Assembly: GCA_031267815.1 (NCBI GenBank)
Contig: JAIRYI010000083.1
Location: forward strand, 1-62,868
DNA length: 62,868 nucleotides
Origin: Desulfarculales bacterium
GTDB taxonomy: Bacteria; Desulfobacterota; Desulfarculia; Desulfarculales; Desulfarculaceae
Reading direction: 5' to 3'
Notes under the pieces: generated by a model
Databases searched by the model: none
What the model was told of the DNA's origin: nothing
What the model saw: only the letters and a program-made list of their open reading frames with translations
Shown: positions 1 through 8,430 of the stretch, piece after piece
Numbering within the stretch: position 1 is the first letter of the stretch
How the letters are laid out: each line of letters opens with the position of its first letter
Translations under genes and position numbers: made by a program

Positions 1-45
1 CGTTTTTTACCCACTCATTAAGCAATTTTTGGAGAAATATTCATA

Positions 46-447
46 ATGCTATTTAGAGATGGTTTTGTAACAAATAGCTCCTCAACAAATTTTTTAATTA
101 TTTCAAAAAAAAATCTAACGCCAGAATATCTCTTTGATCGACTTGGCTTTGTTAAAGATTCGCCGCTCGAAGAATACGGCCGCGAATTGTGTAGGGACAT
201 TATCGATGGCATCGACAGGGGAACCTTGCGTTGGTTTGATATCAGTGAAATTAACTTTGAGTCTGTGAAAGAGGTTTTTGGCGAAAAGAGCGCACGCCTC
301 TACGCAGACAAAATAAAAAAAGGATTTCATGCTTATATGGGGTATACGAGTTCTGATCAAGGGATGTTAACAGTGCTGTTTACAACTGACTATATGGAAA
401 TAGAAGAAGAAGATTTTTATCTTAATGGACTGAACTGCACCTGGTAA
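46..447 (+). CDS. Small protein with N-terminal F-V-T-N-S-S-S-T motif, possible substrate or partner of the next gene
   Basis: A 133-residue protein without signal peptide or membrane segment. Residues 6-17 (DGFVTNSSSTNF) match an N-terminal motif that I know from many short bacterial proteins of unknown function, usually written as NGFVSNSSSSSF. The rest is acidic, with only two cysteines (near residues 49 and 131), so it does not look like a classic cysteine-rich RiPP precursor. A GGAG sequence stands 11 bases before the ATG. The stop codon is four bases before the radical SAM gene, so the two are probably translated together. The pair is AT-rich compared with the core genes to the right, which suggests horizontal acquisition. 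A role as substrate, chaperone or recognition partner of the enzyme is inference only. Confidence 0.72.
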   Translation: MLFRDGFVTNSSSTNFLIISKKNLTPEYLFDRLGFVKDSPLEEYGRELCRDIIDGIDRGTLRWFDISEINFESVKEVFGEKSARLYADKIKKGFHAYMGYTSSDQGMLTVLFTTDYMEIEEEDFYLNGLNCTW

Positions 448-451
448 TTGG

Positions 452-1564
452 ATGATATTCTACAGAGATGAACGATATAACTTTTTCGAGATTTTCAATG
501 AAAACACAGGAAGTCTATTACGAAGCAATCTTATTGTAAGTGGTAAGGAAAGCTCTGTTCCGGCACGATTGCGAACTTTCCCGGAATTAATAGATGTGGG
601 AATTATGGGGCATTGTCATGCTGCATACAGTAACCTGTGTCAATCATTCGGTGTCGACTGCTACCAAAATGGGCATAGCTATTCCTCAAGAAATCTTTCT
701 CTTGAATCTTATAAACTTATATTAGAGCAGTGTCGGAGACGTGTCTTTCAAATAGTTCTGGGAGGCATTGGTGATCCCAATAAACACGAAAATTTTGATA
801 AAATATTAGAATTGACTAGGCATGAGAATATTATTCCGAACTTGACAACAAGTGGATTTAATTTATCAGACGATGAAGCTCAGTTAATTAGTTATTATTG
901 TGGAGCTGTGGCAGTTTCTTTTTATTCAAAATTGGATAAAAATTTCGATGAAACAAGTATGATTACGGAACTGGCTGTTAAAAAATTAATTAACTTTGGA
1001 TGTAAGGTTAATATTCATTATGTCTTGTCAAATACAACAATCAATGATGCCATATATAGATTACGCAAGAAAAAATTTCCCAATGGAATAAACGCTGTTA
1101 TTTTTTTATTATATAAGCCTATTGGTGAAGGAAAGATAGATAAAGTTATTGATGTGACTGGTTATGAATATTTAACTCTTTTAGATACTATTGAAAGCAT
1201 TGATTTTGATTTCAGAATAGGGTTTGACACATGTCAATCGCCAGCTCTTAGGAGATTTTGTACGACGATAAGTCAGAATACAATAGAATCTTGTGAAGCA
1301 AGTAGATTTTCCATGTACATTGGTAATGATTATAGAGCCTATCCATGTTCTTTCGCCTACTCTAATTCATGTTTAAATTTGAATTTAAATGATATTTCTA
1401 TACAAGATGCCTGGGATTCATTTGAGTTTTCTTCTTTTCGCGACAGACAAGAAAAGATGTGTTTCGGTTGCAACATCAGAAATTGTTCTGGCTGCGCATT
1501 AGATAACGGTGTAACTATCTGTATCAAAACGACTTTTGCAAATCTGTACAGAGATAGTATTTAA
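452..1564 (+). CDS. Radical SAM/SPASM-like enzyme with atypical cysteine spacing
   Basis: A 370-residue predicted radical SAM enzyme. The N-terminal cluster site is not the usual CX3CX2C: conserved-looking cysteines are C55, C63 and C70 (CX7CX6C), inside a G-H-C ... C-Y-Q-N-G block. A Gly-Gly stretch at 104-110 (GGIGDPN) resembles the SAM-binding GGE-type motif. The C-terminal part looks like a SPASM/twitch domain for auxiliary Fe-S clusters: C281, C299, C307, then C337, C340, C345, C348 and C357. SPASM enzymes commonly modify ribosomal peptides or proteins, so the small upstream protein is an obvious candidate target, but nothing here proves it. The coding sequence is AT-rich and ends exactly where a truncated toxin gene ends on the other strand. 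Confidence 0.8.
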   Translation: MIFYRDERYNFFEIFNENTGSLLRSNLIVSGKESSVPARLRTFPELIDVGIMGHCHAAYSNLCQSFGVDCYQNGHSYSSRNLSLESYKLILEQCRRRVFQIVLGGIGDPNKHENFDKILELTRHENIIPNLTTSGFNLSDDEAQLISYYCGAVAVSFYSKLDKNFDETSMITELAVKKLINFGCKVNIHYVLSNTTINDAIYRLRKKKFPNGINAVIFLLYKPIGEGKIDKVIDVTGYEYLTLLDTIESIDFDFRIGFDTCQSPALRRFCTTISQNTIESCEASRFSMYIGNDYRAYPCSFAYSNSCLNLNLNDISIQDAWDSFEFSSFRDRQEKMCFGCNIRNCSGCALDNGVTICIKTTFANLYRDSI

Positions 1565-1668
1565 CTTACAGTAGCGCCCTGGGGGCTTTGAAGCTCCTGG
1601 ACGATATATTCAACAATATCATCCAGGTCATCGTGTGCATCTCTGGAAATGAGCAGCTTATAGCGCAT
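1561..1668 (-). pseudogene. Truncated ParE/RelE-type toxin fragment
   Basis: Thirty-five codons starting MRYKLLIS, followed by A-x-x-D-L-D-D-I-V-E-Y-I, which is the typical first helix of RelE/ParE-family toxins (normally about 90-100 residues). The frame stops at 1561, overlapping the stop codon of the radical SAM gene on the opposite strand, so about two thirds of the toxin are missing. The ATG lies at the end of the antitoxin gene, as in intact Phd/YefM-ParE operons. It is almost certainly non-functional, and the point of truncation probably marks a recombination junction. Confidence 0.6.
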
Positions 1669-1919
1669 GCTTTTTTTTTTACTTCGCGCAATGAATCAAA
1701 GGCATCCATAGTATCGCCAGCTTTGATAGATTGCTCCCCTTGCTCCAGGGCGCGGTATACATCATTGGCGAACATAGTGCGCTCATAAGTTTCCATACTC
1801 ATGATAACCATATCGCCATAGCCATTTTTTGTGATGAAAATAGGCTGTTTTGCCTTACGGCAAAGCTCTGAAATCTCACTTGTCTTTTTTAAGTCGCGGA
1901 TAGGAATAATTTGTGGCAC
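1566..1919 (-). pseudogene. Phd/YefM-family antitoxin with 3' frameshift at an A10 run
   Basis: The first 75 residues or so are a typical Phd/YefM antitoxin (IIPIRDLKKTSEISE, then a P-I-F-I-T-K-N-G-Y-G-D-M-V-I-M-S core). I place the start at the GTG at 1919, because AAGGAG stands a few bases upstream; longer starts lack this. After residue 78 the frame crosses ten A residues (minus strand, 1671-1680) and reads into toxin DNA out of frame. Removing one A would give the ending V-K-K-K-H-A-L-stop, overlapping the toxin ATG as usual in these operons. So the gene has a one-base insertion, either a real mutation or an assembly error. Confidence 0.65.
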
Positions 1920-1955
1920 AAATATAATCTCCTTTTTATGGCATAATAGTACCAT

Positions 1956-2248
1956 AATTATGCTCTAATTCAATTCGTTATGCGTACTCATATAGAAACA
2001 TTATATATTGGCAGGAGGAGGGTAGGGCAATCGCGGCAGACACTAATTCGTGCCAGAGAGGGTTCTCTTTTTTCGACAGGCAAATCCAGTTTCTTAAGCT
2101 TGTCTTTTCCCTCATCAGGCTACCTTAGCAGGTTTGCTCATAATTGGGGATTATCCCTCCCAGTTTACTGTGAGGCCGCATAGTGCGCTTGGCGGTCAGG
2201 CCCCGCGCCTCAGAGCATTATTCCCCAGATGTATAGGCACAGCACCGC
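1956..2248. other. Degenerate spacer, no gene recognised
   Basis: About 290 bases between the antitoxin start and the Fic remnant. Open frames here have no family resemblance as a whole. A short plus-strand peptide around 2172-2200 reads R-P-H-S-A-L-G-G-Q-A-P, which recalls the C-terminal end of rve-type transposases, but it is too short to call. Probably scrap DNA of the accessory patch. Confidence 0.4.
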
Positions 2249-2400
2249 TGCGGAATGATTACCAGTATATAGGCCCCGACTATATCTACACCGACCCGCA
2301 GACGGGTATTTTACATAATCTCGGAGGCATTGCCGACCGCGAGGCTTTAACCTTTGCGGAAACCGCCGTCACCGCCAAACGTGCAACGAGTGGTTCATAG
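2249..2400 (+). pseudogene. N-terminal fragment of a Fic/Doc-family protein
   Basis: The plus-strand peptide N-D-Y-Q-Y-I-G-P-D-Y-I-Y-T-D-P-Q-T-G-I-L followed by H-N-L-G-G-I-A-D matches the first 45 or so residues of a Fic-domain protein subfamily (the usual start is Met-x-N-D-Y-Q-Y-I-D-P-D-Y). The frame ends at a TAG at 2398-2400, well before the catalytic HPFxxGNGR motif, and no ATG is present at the expected start. It is a remnant of a toxin-type Fic gene (AMP transferase family). Confidence 0.5.
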
Positions 2401-2601
2401 ACATCGTTTCAATTTTTTCAACGATTTAATCATAATGTAATCCTCGACTTCGCGCAATACGCCTGGCTCCCCCATAAGGCGAAATGGTTCATATCCGTCA
2501 AGCAAAAAGCCCAACACATAGCACTCTTCGTCGATCTTGACAAACTCCTGTGGCGTTATGCCATGCTTGCGGATATAGAGATTTGAGATTTGCACTTGCA
2601 A
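2395..2601 (-). CDS. DUF3791-like small protein, possibly 5' truncated
   Basis: A 68-residue reading frame with the pattern seen in DUF3791 proteins: a GITPQEF helix, an acidic C-Y-V-L-G-F-L segment, then G-Y-E-P-F-x-L-M-G-E and a terminal V-E-D-Y-I. These small proteins often sit in toxin-antitoxin neighbourhoods; the function is not known to me. The only possible start in this frame is TTG at 2601 without a clear ribosome-binding site. The open frame continues a few codons upstream to a TGA, so the true 5' end may be lost. Its 3' end overlaps the Fic remnant by six bases. Confidence 0.45.
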   Translation of the reverse strand: MQVQISNLYIRKHGITPQEFVKIDEECYVLGFLLDGYEPFRLMGEPGVLREVEDYIMIKSLKKLKRCL

Positions 2602-2630
2602 ATAGGTTTCTGGGTTAACCCGGATACTTC

Positions 2631-2744
2631 ATGAAGGACCAACGCGGAATGACGGAGGTCGGCAGGAAAGCCGGCCTTGCACAGGGAATGGCATCCCAAT
2701 GGGCGGCTGCGATGGCTCCCTACTTTTCCAGGCTTTTGATATAG
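2631..2744 (+). pseudogene. Scrap resembling a HigA-like addiction-module antidote
   Basis: Thirty-seven codons from ATG 2631. The stretch D-Q-R-G-M-T-E-V-G-R-K-A-G-L (2637-2678) closely resembles the helix-turn-helix of putative addiction-module antidote proteins (typical A-R-G-M-T-E-V-A-R-x-A-G-L). Family resemblance stops after that, and the 3' end overlaps the hicB gene on the other strand. Best read as a recombination scrap. Confidence 0.35.
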
Positions 2745-3178
2745 TGTTGGGCGGCCAGGGCGATAAAGCCGGAGCGGGTAAGCCCTTCTTCTGCCGCCGC
2801 CGCGTCAAGCTTTTCCAGCACAGCCGGACGCAGGGATATAGCCACTGATACCGGCTTGTTCTCTTTAGCTTTCAGCGGACGTATCAGCACATACTGGTAA
2901 ATGGCTCCAGCGGGCAGAGTAATGCCATCGGCCAAAGCTGAAGCTTCTTCCCGATCCCTGGCTTCCTCCAGAGTGGAGGGGAGGGGTATAGGGTCGCCAT
3001 CGGCCTACATGGAGGAGACATGTAGGCTTAAAGCTTCCTGGGCCATAATAAGAGCATGTTCCAGGTCCTGGCCCTGGCTGTAGCAGCCGGGAATATCAAA
3101 AAAGGCCACATCGTAGCGGCCGGAGCCGTCTTCATGAGGCATAAAAGTAGCGGGATAATACATATGCTGATAACGCAT
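2720..3178 (-). pseudogene. hicB: HicB-family antitoxin interrupted by one in-frame TAG
   Basis: The two halves of a HicB-like antitoxin lie in the same frame. The first (from ATG 3178) has the partial RNase-H-like fold typical of HicB: Y-Y-P-A-T-F, D-G-S-G-R-Y-D-V-A-F-F-D-I-P-G-C-Y-S-Q-G and an E-A-L-x-L-H end. The second has the D-P-I-P-x-P-S linker and the C-terminal ribbon-helix-helix (V-S-V-A-I-S-L-R-P-A-V-L-E-K-L-D). They are separated by a single TAG at 3005-3007, with no other damage. Without that codon the protein would be a normal-size HicB. No hicA toxin gene is visible beside it. The ATG has no strong ribosome-binding site, so the start is uncertain. Confidence 0.7.
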
Positions 3179-3284
3179 TGTAAAATTAAAAAAGTTTGCA
3201 GCGTAAGCTGGCAAACATCCCGGTTATTCCTTCAGCGTAAAACAAAAATGTGGGACTATAGTGGGACAAAATCTCCGTTTAAAC

Positions 3285-3320
3285 AACCAGGGGTTAGCCG
3301 TTTCCGGCTAACCCCTGGTT
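3285..3320 (-). terminator. Perfect 16-bp hairpin after the tRNA gene
   Basis: Arms 3285-3300 and 3305-3320 pair perfectly with a four-base loop (sequence AACCAGGGGTTAGCCG and its complement). It starts a few bases past the 3' end of the minus-strand tRNA gene and is followed by GTTTAAAC, so it is probably the tRNA transcription terminator. Confidence 0.75.
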
Positions 3321-3327
3321 TATATTT

Positions 3328-3404
<77 letters not shown>

Positions 3405-3462
3405 ATATAATTATTCTAAATATATTAACACCCAGAAACAAATTGTCAATAACCGGTTTCAT

Positions 3463-4554
3463 TTATTGCAGACCAAGAGCCGCGTTCAGTTCTCTGAACC
3501 ACTGCTCTACAGTTTGGAGAGGAGCGTTGACCGGACCGGAAAGAGCCAAAGCCTGCCGGCAGGCATCGGCCAAACAGTTAATGTCTGCCGGATCTTCTAT
3601 GATGAAACCGTTTTCTCCTTGGCTGATCATTTCACTGGCCCCGTTGGCGCTAGTGGTGACCACTGGTTTGCCGGCAGCCAGAGCCTCCAGACATACATTG
3701 GCGCACGGATCATAAATAGTCGGCAGCACTGAAACATCCGATGCTGCCAAAAGGCGGTCCGCATCGGAACGCAGGCCCAGAAATTTAGCGCGCTCGCTTA
3801 CCCCGCATTTACTGGCCAGACGTTCGTAGAAAGCGGTTCTGCCCCGTCCGGCCACCAAGAGGGACACCTGGGGAAGCAGAGATAAGGCCCTAATCATGAA
3901 AGCAAGGCCTTTACGCTCAAAACCGGAGCCTAAAAATAACAAAACAGGCCAGTCATAAGGCAGAGCCAATTCTTTAAAAATTGCGGATCTGGCCTCTCTT
4001 CTGTCTTTATCCGTTATTGGTATTTTCACTGCCGGATTGTAAATAACTTTCACTTGATCCTCCCCCAGGCCGTAGATCTGTTTAATTTCTTCCGCCACCA
4101 TACGGCTGTTGGCAATAACCAGCTTGAGTGCGGGCGAAGTTAAAGTTTCCGCCTCCAGATCCAGTTGTGCCCGATGTAAGGGGTTCAAATAAAAGCTATG
4201 CCGTTTCAGCCAGCCTTCGTAAGGAGCGCGGCGTCGGAGCCAGGCCAAATGACATCCATCGCCTGCCCGAAAAAAAGGAACGCCTGGCACTCTTTCCAAT
4301 GAAAGGCATAGATCAAGATCCAATTGACGCATCTTTTCATAGGCAGCCCGGGCAAAGGTTCTAAGCGCTCTGGCCCGGCCGGAAACGCTGGCAATTTTAT
4401 GGATGACGGCTTTATCAGGCAGAAATCCTTCCCAACTCTGCGTCAACACGTTTATTCCGTGACCATTGGCGGCAAAACTTTCAACTAACAGCCTGAGGCT
4501 GAGTTCAGCTCCGCCGCTCTGATCATATTTTCTGCGAATAAAACCAAGACGCAA
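3463..4554 (-). CDS. WaaG-like GT4-family glycosyltransferase (LPS core)
   Basis: A 363-residue GT-B glycosyltransferase of family GT4. The N-terminus carries the acceptor-side G-G-A-E motif (residues 14-17). The C-terminal half has the nucleotide-sugar binding pieces: G-S-G-F-E-R-K-G (209-216), and P-T-I-Y-D-P-C-A-N-V-C-L-E-A-L (279-292), where E290 is the usual EX7E-type residue and the Y-D-P-x-x-N block is typical of WaaG/RfaG, which adds the first glucose to the LPS inner core. It is a soluble or membrane-associated inner-face enzyme. The start is TTG at 4554 with no clear ribosome-binding site. It stands alone, without other LPS genes nearby, so the exact sugar is uncertain. Confidence 0.82.
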   Translation of the reverse strand: MRLGFIRRKYDQSGGAELSLRLLVESFAANGHGINVLTQSWEGFLPDKAVIHKIASVSGRARALRTFARAAYEKMRQLDLDLCLSLERVPGVPFFRAGDGCHLAWLRRRAPYEGWLKRHSFYLNPLHRAQLDLEAETLTSPALKLVIANSRMVAEEIKQIYGLGEDQVKVIYNPAVKIPITDKDRREARSAIFKELALPYDWPVLLFLGSGFERKGLAFMIRALSLLPQVSLLVAGRGRTAFYERLASKCGVSERAKFLGLRSDADRLLAASDVSVLPTIYDPCANVCLEALAAGKPVVTTSANGASEMISQGENGFIIEDPADINCLADACRQALALSGPVNAPLQTVEQWFRELNAALGLQ

Positions 4555-4688
4555 AATTGCAACATTCTGGATTAGGGTTGACTGGTTAGGGTTTTTTTAT
4601 ATCATAAAAAACATCTTGGTCGGAAAAATATTCGTTTTTGCAAAAATTACATTGCAATATCAGCATGTTTAATATTTTTCAGAATCGA

Positions 4689-7600
4689 CTATGTAACATT
4701 AAGACCGGCTCCTGCTTGGCCCGGTTGCAAACTGTCAAGCTTAGATGCCGCTTTTTCAAACTCCATGAGCAGAATAAGATCCGCCGCCTCTGAGACTATG
4801 GCCCGCGTTTTTCCAACAAGGGGCAGGGTCTGCAGCCGCTCCAGGGCATCGTCTATGCCCATAAAATCTCTGGCTTCCAGGGCTTTTCGCAGACGCTCCG
4901 CTGTTTCCGCAAGTTCAGGATTGACAGGAGCTTCCTCTTCTTCATAAAAATTCAGCGCCAGAATCACTTCAATCCGCCCTTTGAGGGCGGCCAGTTCTCC
5001 CCGGAAATCCGCCAGCCGGGCGCTAATCCCGGGCCAATCTTTTTCCCGCCCCGCCTTCTCCAAAACAGCGGCCGTCCGGGACAGCCCGGTTGCTCCAATG
5101 TTGGCCAGACCGCTTTTTAAAGCGTGAACCTGGGTGGTAAAAGCGCGCAGGGATGTCTCATCTTCCATCGCCTGATATAGATGGCAAAGCGCGGCTTGCG
5201 CATCCCGGCAAAAGGTCTCCAGCAACTTCAAATACCGGTCGGGCGCGCCGCCAATCCTGGCCAGGCCAACGGATGGATCCAGACCCGCGATTCCCGAAAA
5301 AACAGCCGTCATATCTGCCTGCATTTCCGGAGCGCTTTGCTTATCCTCTCCTGCCGCCGGCGGAAGGCGTTTGGCCGCCGGAATCCAGCGTTTGAGTATA
5401 GCGTCCAGTTTATTCATGTCTATGGGCTTGGAAAGAAAATCATTGAATCCGTGTTCCAGAAACATCTCCCGCATCCCGGACACCGCGTTGGCGGTCAGGG
5501 CTACAATGGGCAGGCCGGCAAAGTTCTCTCCCAAGGCGCGGATAGCGCGGGTGGCCTCCACTCCGTCCATCTCCGGCATCATATGATCCATAAATACCAG
5601 ATCAAAGGAACGCGCCCGCACCGCCTCCACTGCCGCCCGTCCGTTCAGGCAGGTAAACACCCGCAGCCGGTAGGGAAGTAAAAGACCCTCGGCCACCAGC
5701 AGATTGCTGGGAAAATCGTCCACCAGCAAGACCGCGGCTTCCGGGGCAATAAAACTGATGTCCTGTTTTTCTTCCCGCGCCGCCGCCGGATCAGCAAATC
5801 CGCCCATTGGCTTCCAGTCAATCACTTTCTGGATCACCGTGGCCGTAAATACCGAACCTTTCCCATATTGGCTCGCGACCGAGACCTCCCCGCCCATGGC
5901 CTGGCACAGACTGCGGGTTATCACCAGACCCAGGCCGGTGCCTTCCACCGCGCTGTTGCGCTTTTCGTCAATGCGCATGAATTCGCCGAACAGCTTGGGT
6001 ATATCTTCCTCTTTGATGCCTATGCCGCTGTCTCCCACCGCGAAGGCCAGGCGAATGCTGTCTTCAGCTATCCGTTCCCCGAAAGCGAAAAATTTGACAA
6101 ACCCTTGGGGAGTGTATTTCACCGCGTTGCTCAAGAGGTTGAGCAGAATCTGTTTGATACGCTCGGAATCGCCCGCCATCAGGCCGGGGAGATCAGGGGA
6201 TATATTGGTAATCAGGTCCAGGGGCTTTTCGGTCAGGCGCACGCGGATAAGAGTCAGGACATCGTTCAAGAGGGATGCGGTTTTATAAGGGGCCTGATTC
6301 AGAATCAGATTGCCTGATTCGATTTTGGAGAAATCCAGAATGTCATTGATAATGGACAAGAGGCTGGCGCCCGCGCTTTTAATGCCGGAGATGTATTCCA
6401 AAGCCCGGAGCTGGCCGAATTCCCGCTGCGCCAGATCGCTTAAGCCGATAATAGCGTTCATGGGGGTGCGGATCTCATGGCTCATCCGGGCCAGAAAGAG
6501 GCTCTTGGCCTGAGAGGCGGCCTGAGCGGCCAGAGTCTGGACTTCCAGTTCTCTGGTGCGCTCACGAACCTGCGCTTCCAGTTTCCTGCCCGCTTGCCGC
6601 CGCCTTTGCAGGAAAATAAAGAGCAGGAACAGAACACACAGCAAAAGCCCGGAAGAACCCATCAGCCAGGGCATTTGCGACTCCATCATTTTAGTCCGAT
6701 AGTCAAACACCTTGCGCATCCAGCGGTCGCTGATGGCCTGACTGTTGATCAGGCGCAGGGCCTTGTTGAACACCGATTGCAACATTTTTTGGTTCAGGCT
6801 AAAGCCGTAGGCTGATTTATAGGCGCGGTTAAAAACCAGGTTGGCTTTAAACTGGGGGCGTTCCATAAAATTGGTCATGAATAAAAGCACGGCGCGGGTA
6901 GCCATAACCATGTCCACCTCTCCCCGCTCCAGGGCGGTGAAGGCTTCGGTGGTGGAGATAAATTCCACTGTGTTGGGATGGCGGGGAAACCATTCCCTAA
7001 ATACTTCGGCATAGGCTGTGTCTTCGATCAGGCCGATTTTGGCGTAAAAAATCTGGCTGATGTTTATATCCTCAAAGTCGTTAAGCGAGAGCAGGGCATA
7101 GTAGTCATTACTGTAGGCCTCTGACCACAGATAATATCCCTGGCGCTCCCCGGAGAAAATGAGTTCCGTAAGCAGAGCCGCTTTACCTTCGTCCAGCAGG
7201 CGCAGTAAATCGGGCCATTCGGTAGGCCGGTCGTTGGCGCGCGCAAAAGCAAGACCGGTGAGAGCCTGCACCTCTTCCAGCACATCCAGGGCAATGCCCT
7301 GCCATTTATCTTCACGCTGATTGTAAAAACTTACCGGATAATTGTCATATTCCGCGCCCAGAGGCACCGCCCGCTCCGGGACGGAATGTTCCAGGATATA
7401 AGCTTTCTCTTCCGGAGTCAGTTGCATGGAAAGCTTATGGCGCAGATAATCGCGGTAACCCCGGTTATACAATTCGATCATGTGATAAGCGCCGCCGTGC
7501 CCCAAGGCTTTCTGAACCACGGAAATAACCGGGGCAAGTTCAGGGTCGCGGGTGGCCAGAGCCACCGGGTCATAAATGAGAGGCAGAAAATCCTCCACCA

Positions 7601-8330
7601 GGACGTCGCCGTAACGGTCAAAGGCTGCTTCAGCCGTACTCTCATCAAAGAAAGCGTCAGCTTCCCCGCGCTTCATTTTTTGATAAACTTCATCGTATTC
7701 ATCCACATACTCAATGCTGAAAGGCTGCTCTAGAAAAGGGGATACCATATCAGCGGTGATGGTTCCGCGCAGAAAGGCATAGCGCGCCGGGCGGCGGGCG
7801 GCAATGAGGCTTAAGTCCTCGCTGCCGGCCAGACGCATGATTTTAATGGAGCGCCCAGCTATGGCGTCGGTCATAAAATAGGAGCGGCGGCGTTCTTCGG
7901 TGGGGGTGAGTTCGCCGGTGAAAGCGATTTCCCGCCTCTCCAGGCCATCCAGCAAAGCCCCCCATTCATAAAGGGCAGGGCGGAACTCAATCCCCACAAG
8001 ATCGCTCAACCAGTGGCAGAGGGATACCGCGAATCCTTCCAATTGTCCGTTATCATTTATAAAAAGTTCGGTGCCGAAACACAGCCCATAGATAAGATAA
8101 GGCCTCTGGTCTTTAAGGGCTTCGATAGCGTCGATTTCCTCCGGCGTCACTCCGGGAATATCGCGGTAAGAGGAAAAAAGAAAAGGCGGCTTGGGTTCAG
8201 CCGCCGCTGAAGGGAGCGAACCCGCCGGGAGCAGGAAAAGACAGAGCAGGAGCGGAAGCCTGACGAATATTGAATTTTTGCCGCGCAAGCCGGTTAAAGC
8301 CTTTCCGTGCCGAGATGTTAAACAAATCAC
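4689..8330 (-). CDS. BvgS-like hybrid sensor kinase with two periplasmic SBP_bac_3 domains, REC and Hpt
   Basis: Large membrane sensor of about 1213 residues. I prefer the GTG at 8330 because AAGGGG stands ten bases upstream; a TTG at 8363 is also possible. Order: signal segment (about 23-45), two tandem solute-binding-like (SBP_bac_3) domains to about 550, transmembrane helix about 554-574, coiled linker, HisKA with phosphorylated H618 (S-H-E-I-R-T-P-M-N), HATPase_c, a receiver with D915 (F-M-D-H-M-M-P-E-M-D-G), and a C-terminal Hpt with H1069 (H-A-L-K-S-G). This is the phosphorelay layout of BvgS/EvgS. No DNA-binding response regulator is adjacent. The ligand is unknown, probably an amino acid or other small molecule judged from the domain type. 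Confidence 0.9.
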   Translation of the reverse strand: MICLTSRHGKALTGLRGKNSIFVRLPLLLCLFLLPAGSLPSAAAEPKPPFLFSSYRDIPGVTPEEIDAIEALKDQRPYLIYGLCFGTELFINDNGQLEGFAVSLCHWLSDLVGIEFRPALYEWGALLDGLERREIAFTGELTPTEERRRSYFMTDAIAGRSIKIMRLAGSEDLSLIAARRPARYAFLRGTITADMVSPFLEQPFSIEYVDEYDEVYQKMKRGEADAFFDESTAEAAFDRYGDVLVEDFLPLIYDPVALATRDPELAPVISVVQKALGHGGAYHMIELYNRGYRDYLRHKLSMQLTPEEKAYILEHSVPERAVPLGAEYDNYPVSFYNQREDKWQGIALDVLEEVQALTGLAFARANDRPTEWPDLLRLLDEGKAALLTELIFSGERQGYYLWSEAYSNDYYALLSLNDFEDINISQIFYAKIGLIEDTAYAEVFREWFPRHPNTVEFISTTEAFTALERGEVDMVMATRAVLLFMTNFMERPQFKANLVFNRAYKSAYGFSLNQKMLQSVFNKALRLINSQAISDRWMRKVFDYRTKMMESQMPWLMGSSGLLLCVLFLLFIFLQRRRQAGRKLEAQVRERTRELEVQTLAAQAASQAKSLFLARMSHEIRTPMNAIIGLSDLAQREFGQLRALEYISGIKSAGASLLSIINDILDFSKIESGNLILNQAPYKTASLLNDVLTLIRVRLTEKPLDLITNISPDLPGLMAGDSERIKQILLNLLSNAVKYTPQGFVKFFAFGERIAEDSIRLAFAVGDSGIGIKEEDIPKLFGEFMRIDEKRNSAVEGTGLGLVITRSLCQAMGGEVSVASQYGKGSVFTATVIQKVIDWKPMGGFADPAAAREEKQDISFIAPEAAVLLVDDFPSNLLVAEGLLLPYRLRVFTCLNGRAAVEAVRARSFDLVFMDHMMPEMDGVEATRAIRALGENFAGLPIVALTANAVSGMREMFLEHGFNDFLSKPIDMNKLDAILKRWIPAAKRLPPAAGEDKQSAPEMQADMTAVFSGIAGLDPSVGLARIGGAPDRYLKLLETFCRDAQAALCHLYQAMEDETSLRAFTTQVHALKSGLANIGATGLSRTAAVLEKAGREKDWPGISARLADFRGELAALKGRIEVILALNFYEEEEAPVNPELAETAERLRKALEARDFMGIDDALERLQTLPLVGKTRAIVSEAADLILLMEFEKAASKLDSLQPGQAGAGLNVT

Positions 8331-8375
8331 TGTATTTTTACCCCTTGACAGCCGGGTGCGCAAGGATTAAAGGCA

Positions 8376-8406
8376 GTAAAGCGGAAATTTTCAATTTCCG
8401 CTTTAC
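8376..8406 (-). terminator. 14-bp hairpin downstream of iorB
   Basis: Arms 8376-8389 and 8393-8406 pair perfectly around a three-base loop (GTAAAGCGGAAATT). It lies 25 bases past the iorB stop and is followed on that strand by a short T-containing stretch. It probably ends the iorAB transcript and separates it from the kinase gene. Confidence 0.65.
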
Positions 8407-8430
8407 CCCCAAATAAAAGCATGTCTCCTG

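Noticed and set aside
2172-2204. R-P-H-S-A-L-G-G-Q peptide as an IS3/IS481 transposase remnant
   Set aside because: Eleven residues only, with no flanking homology or inverted repeats.
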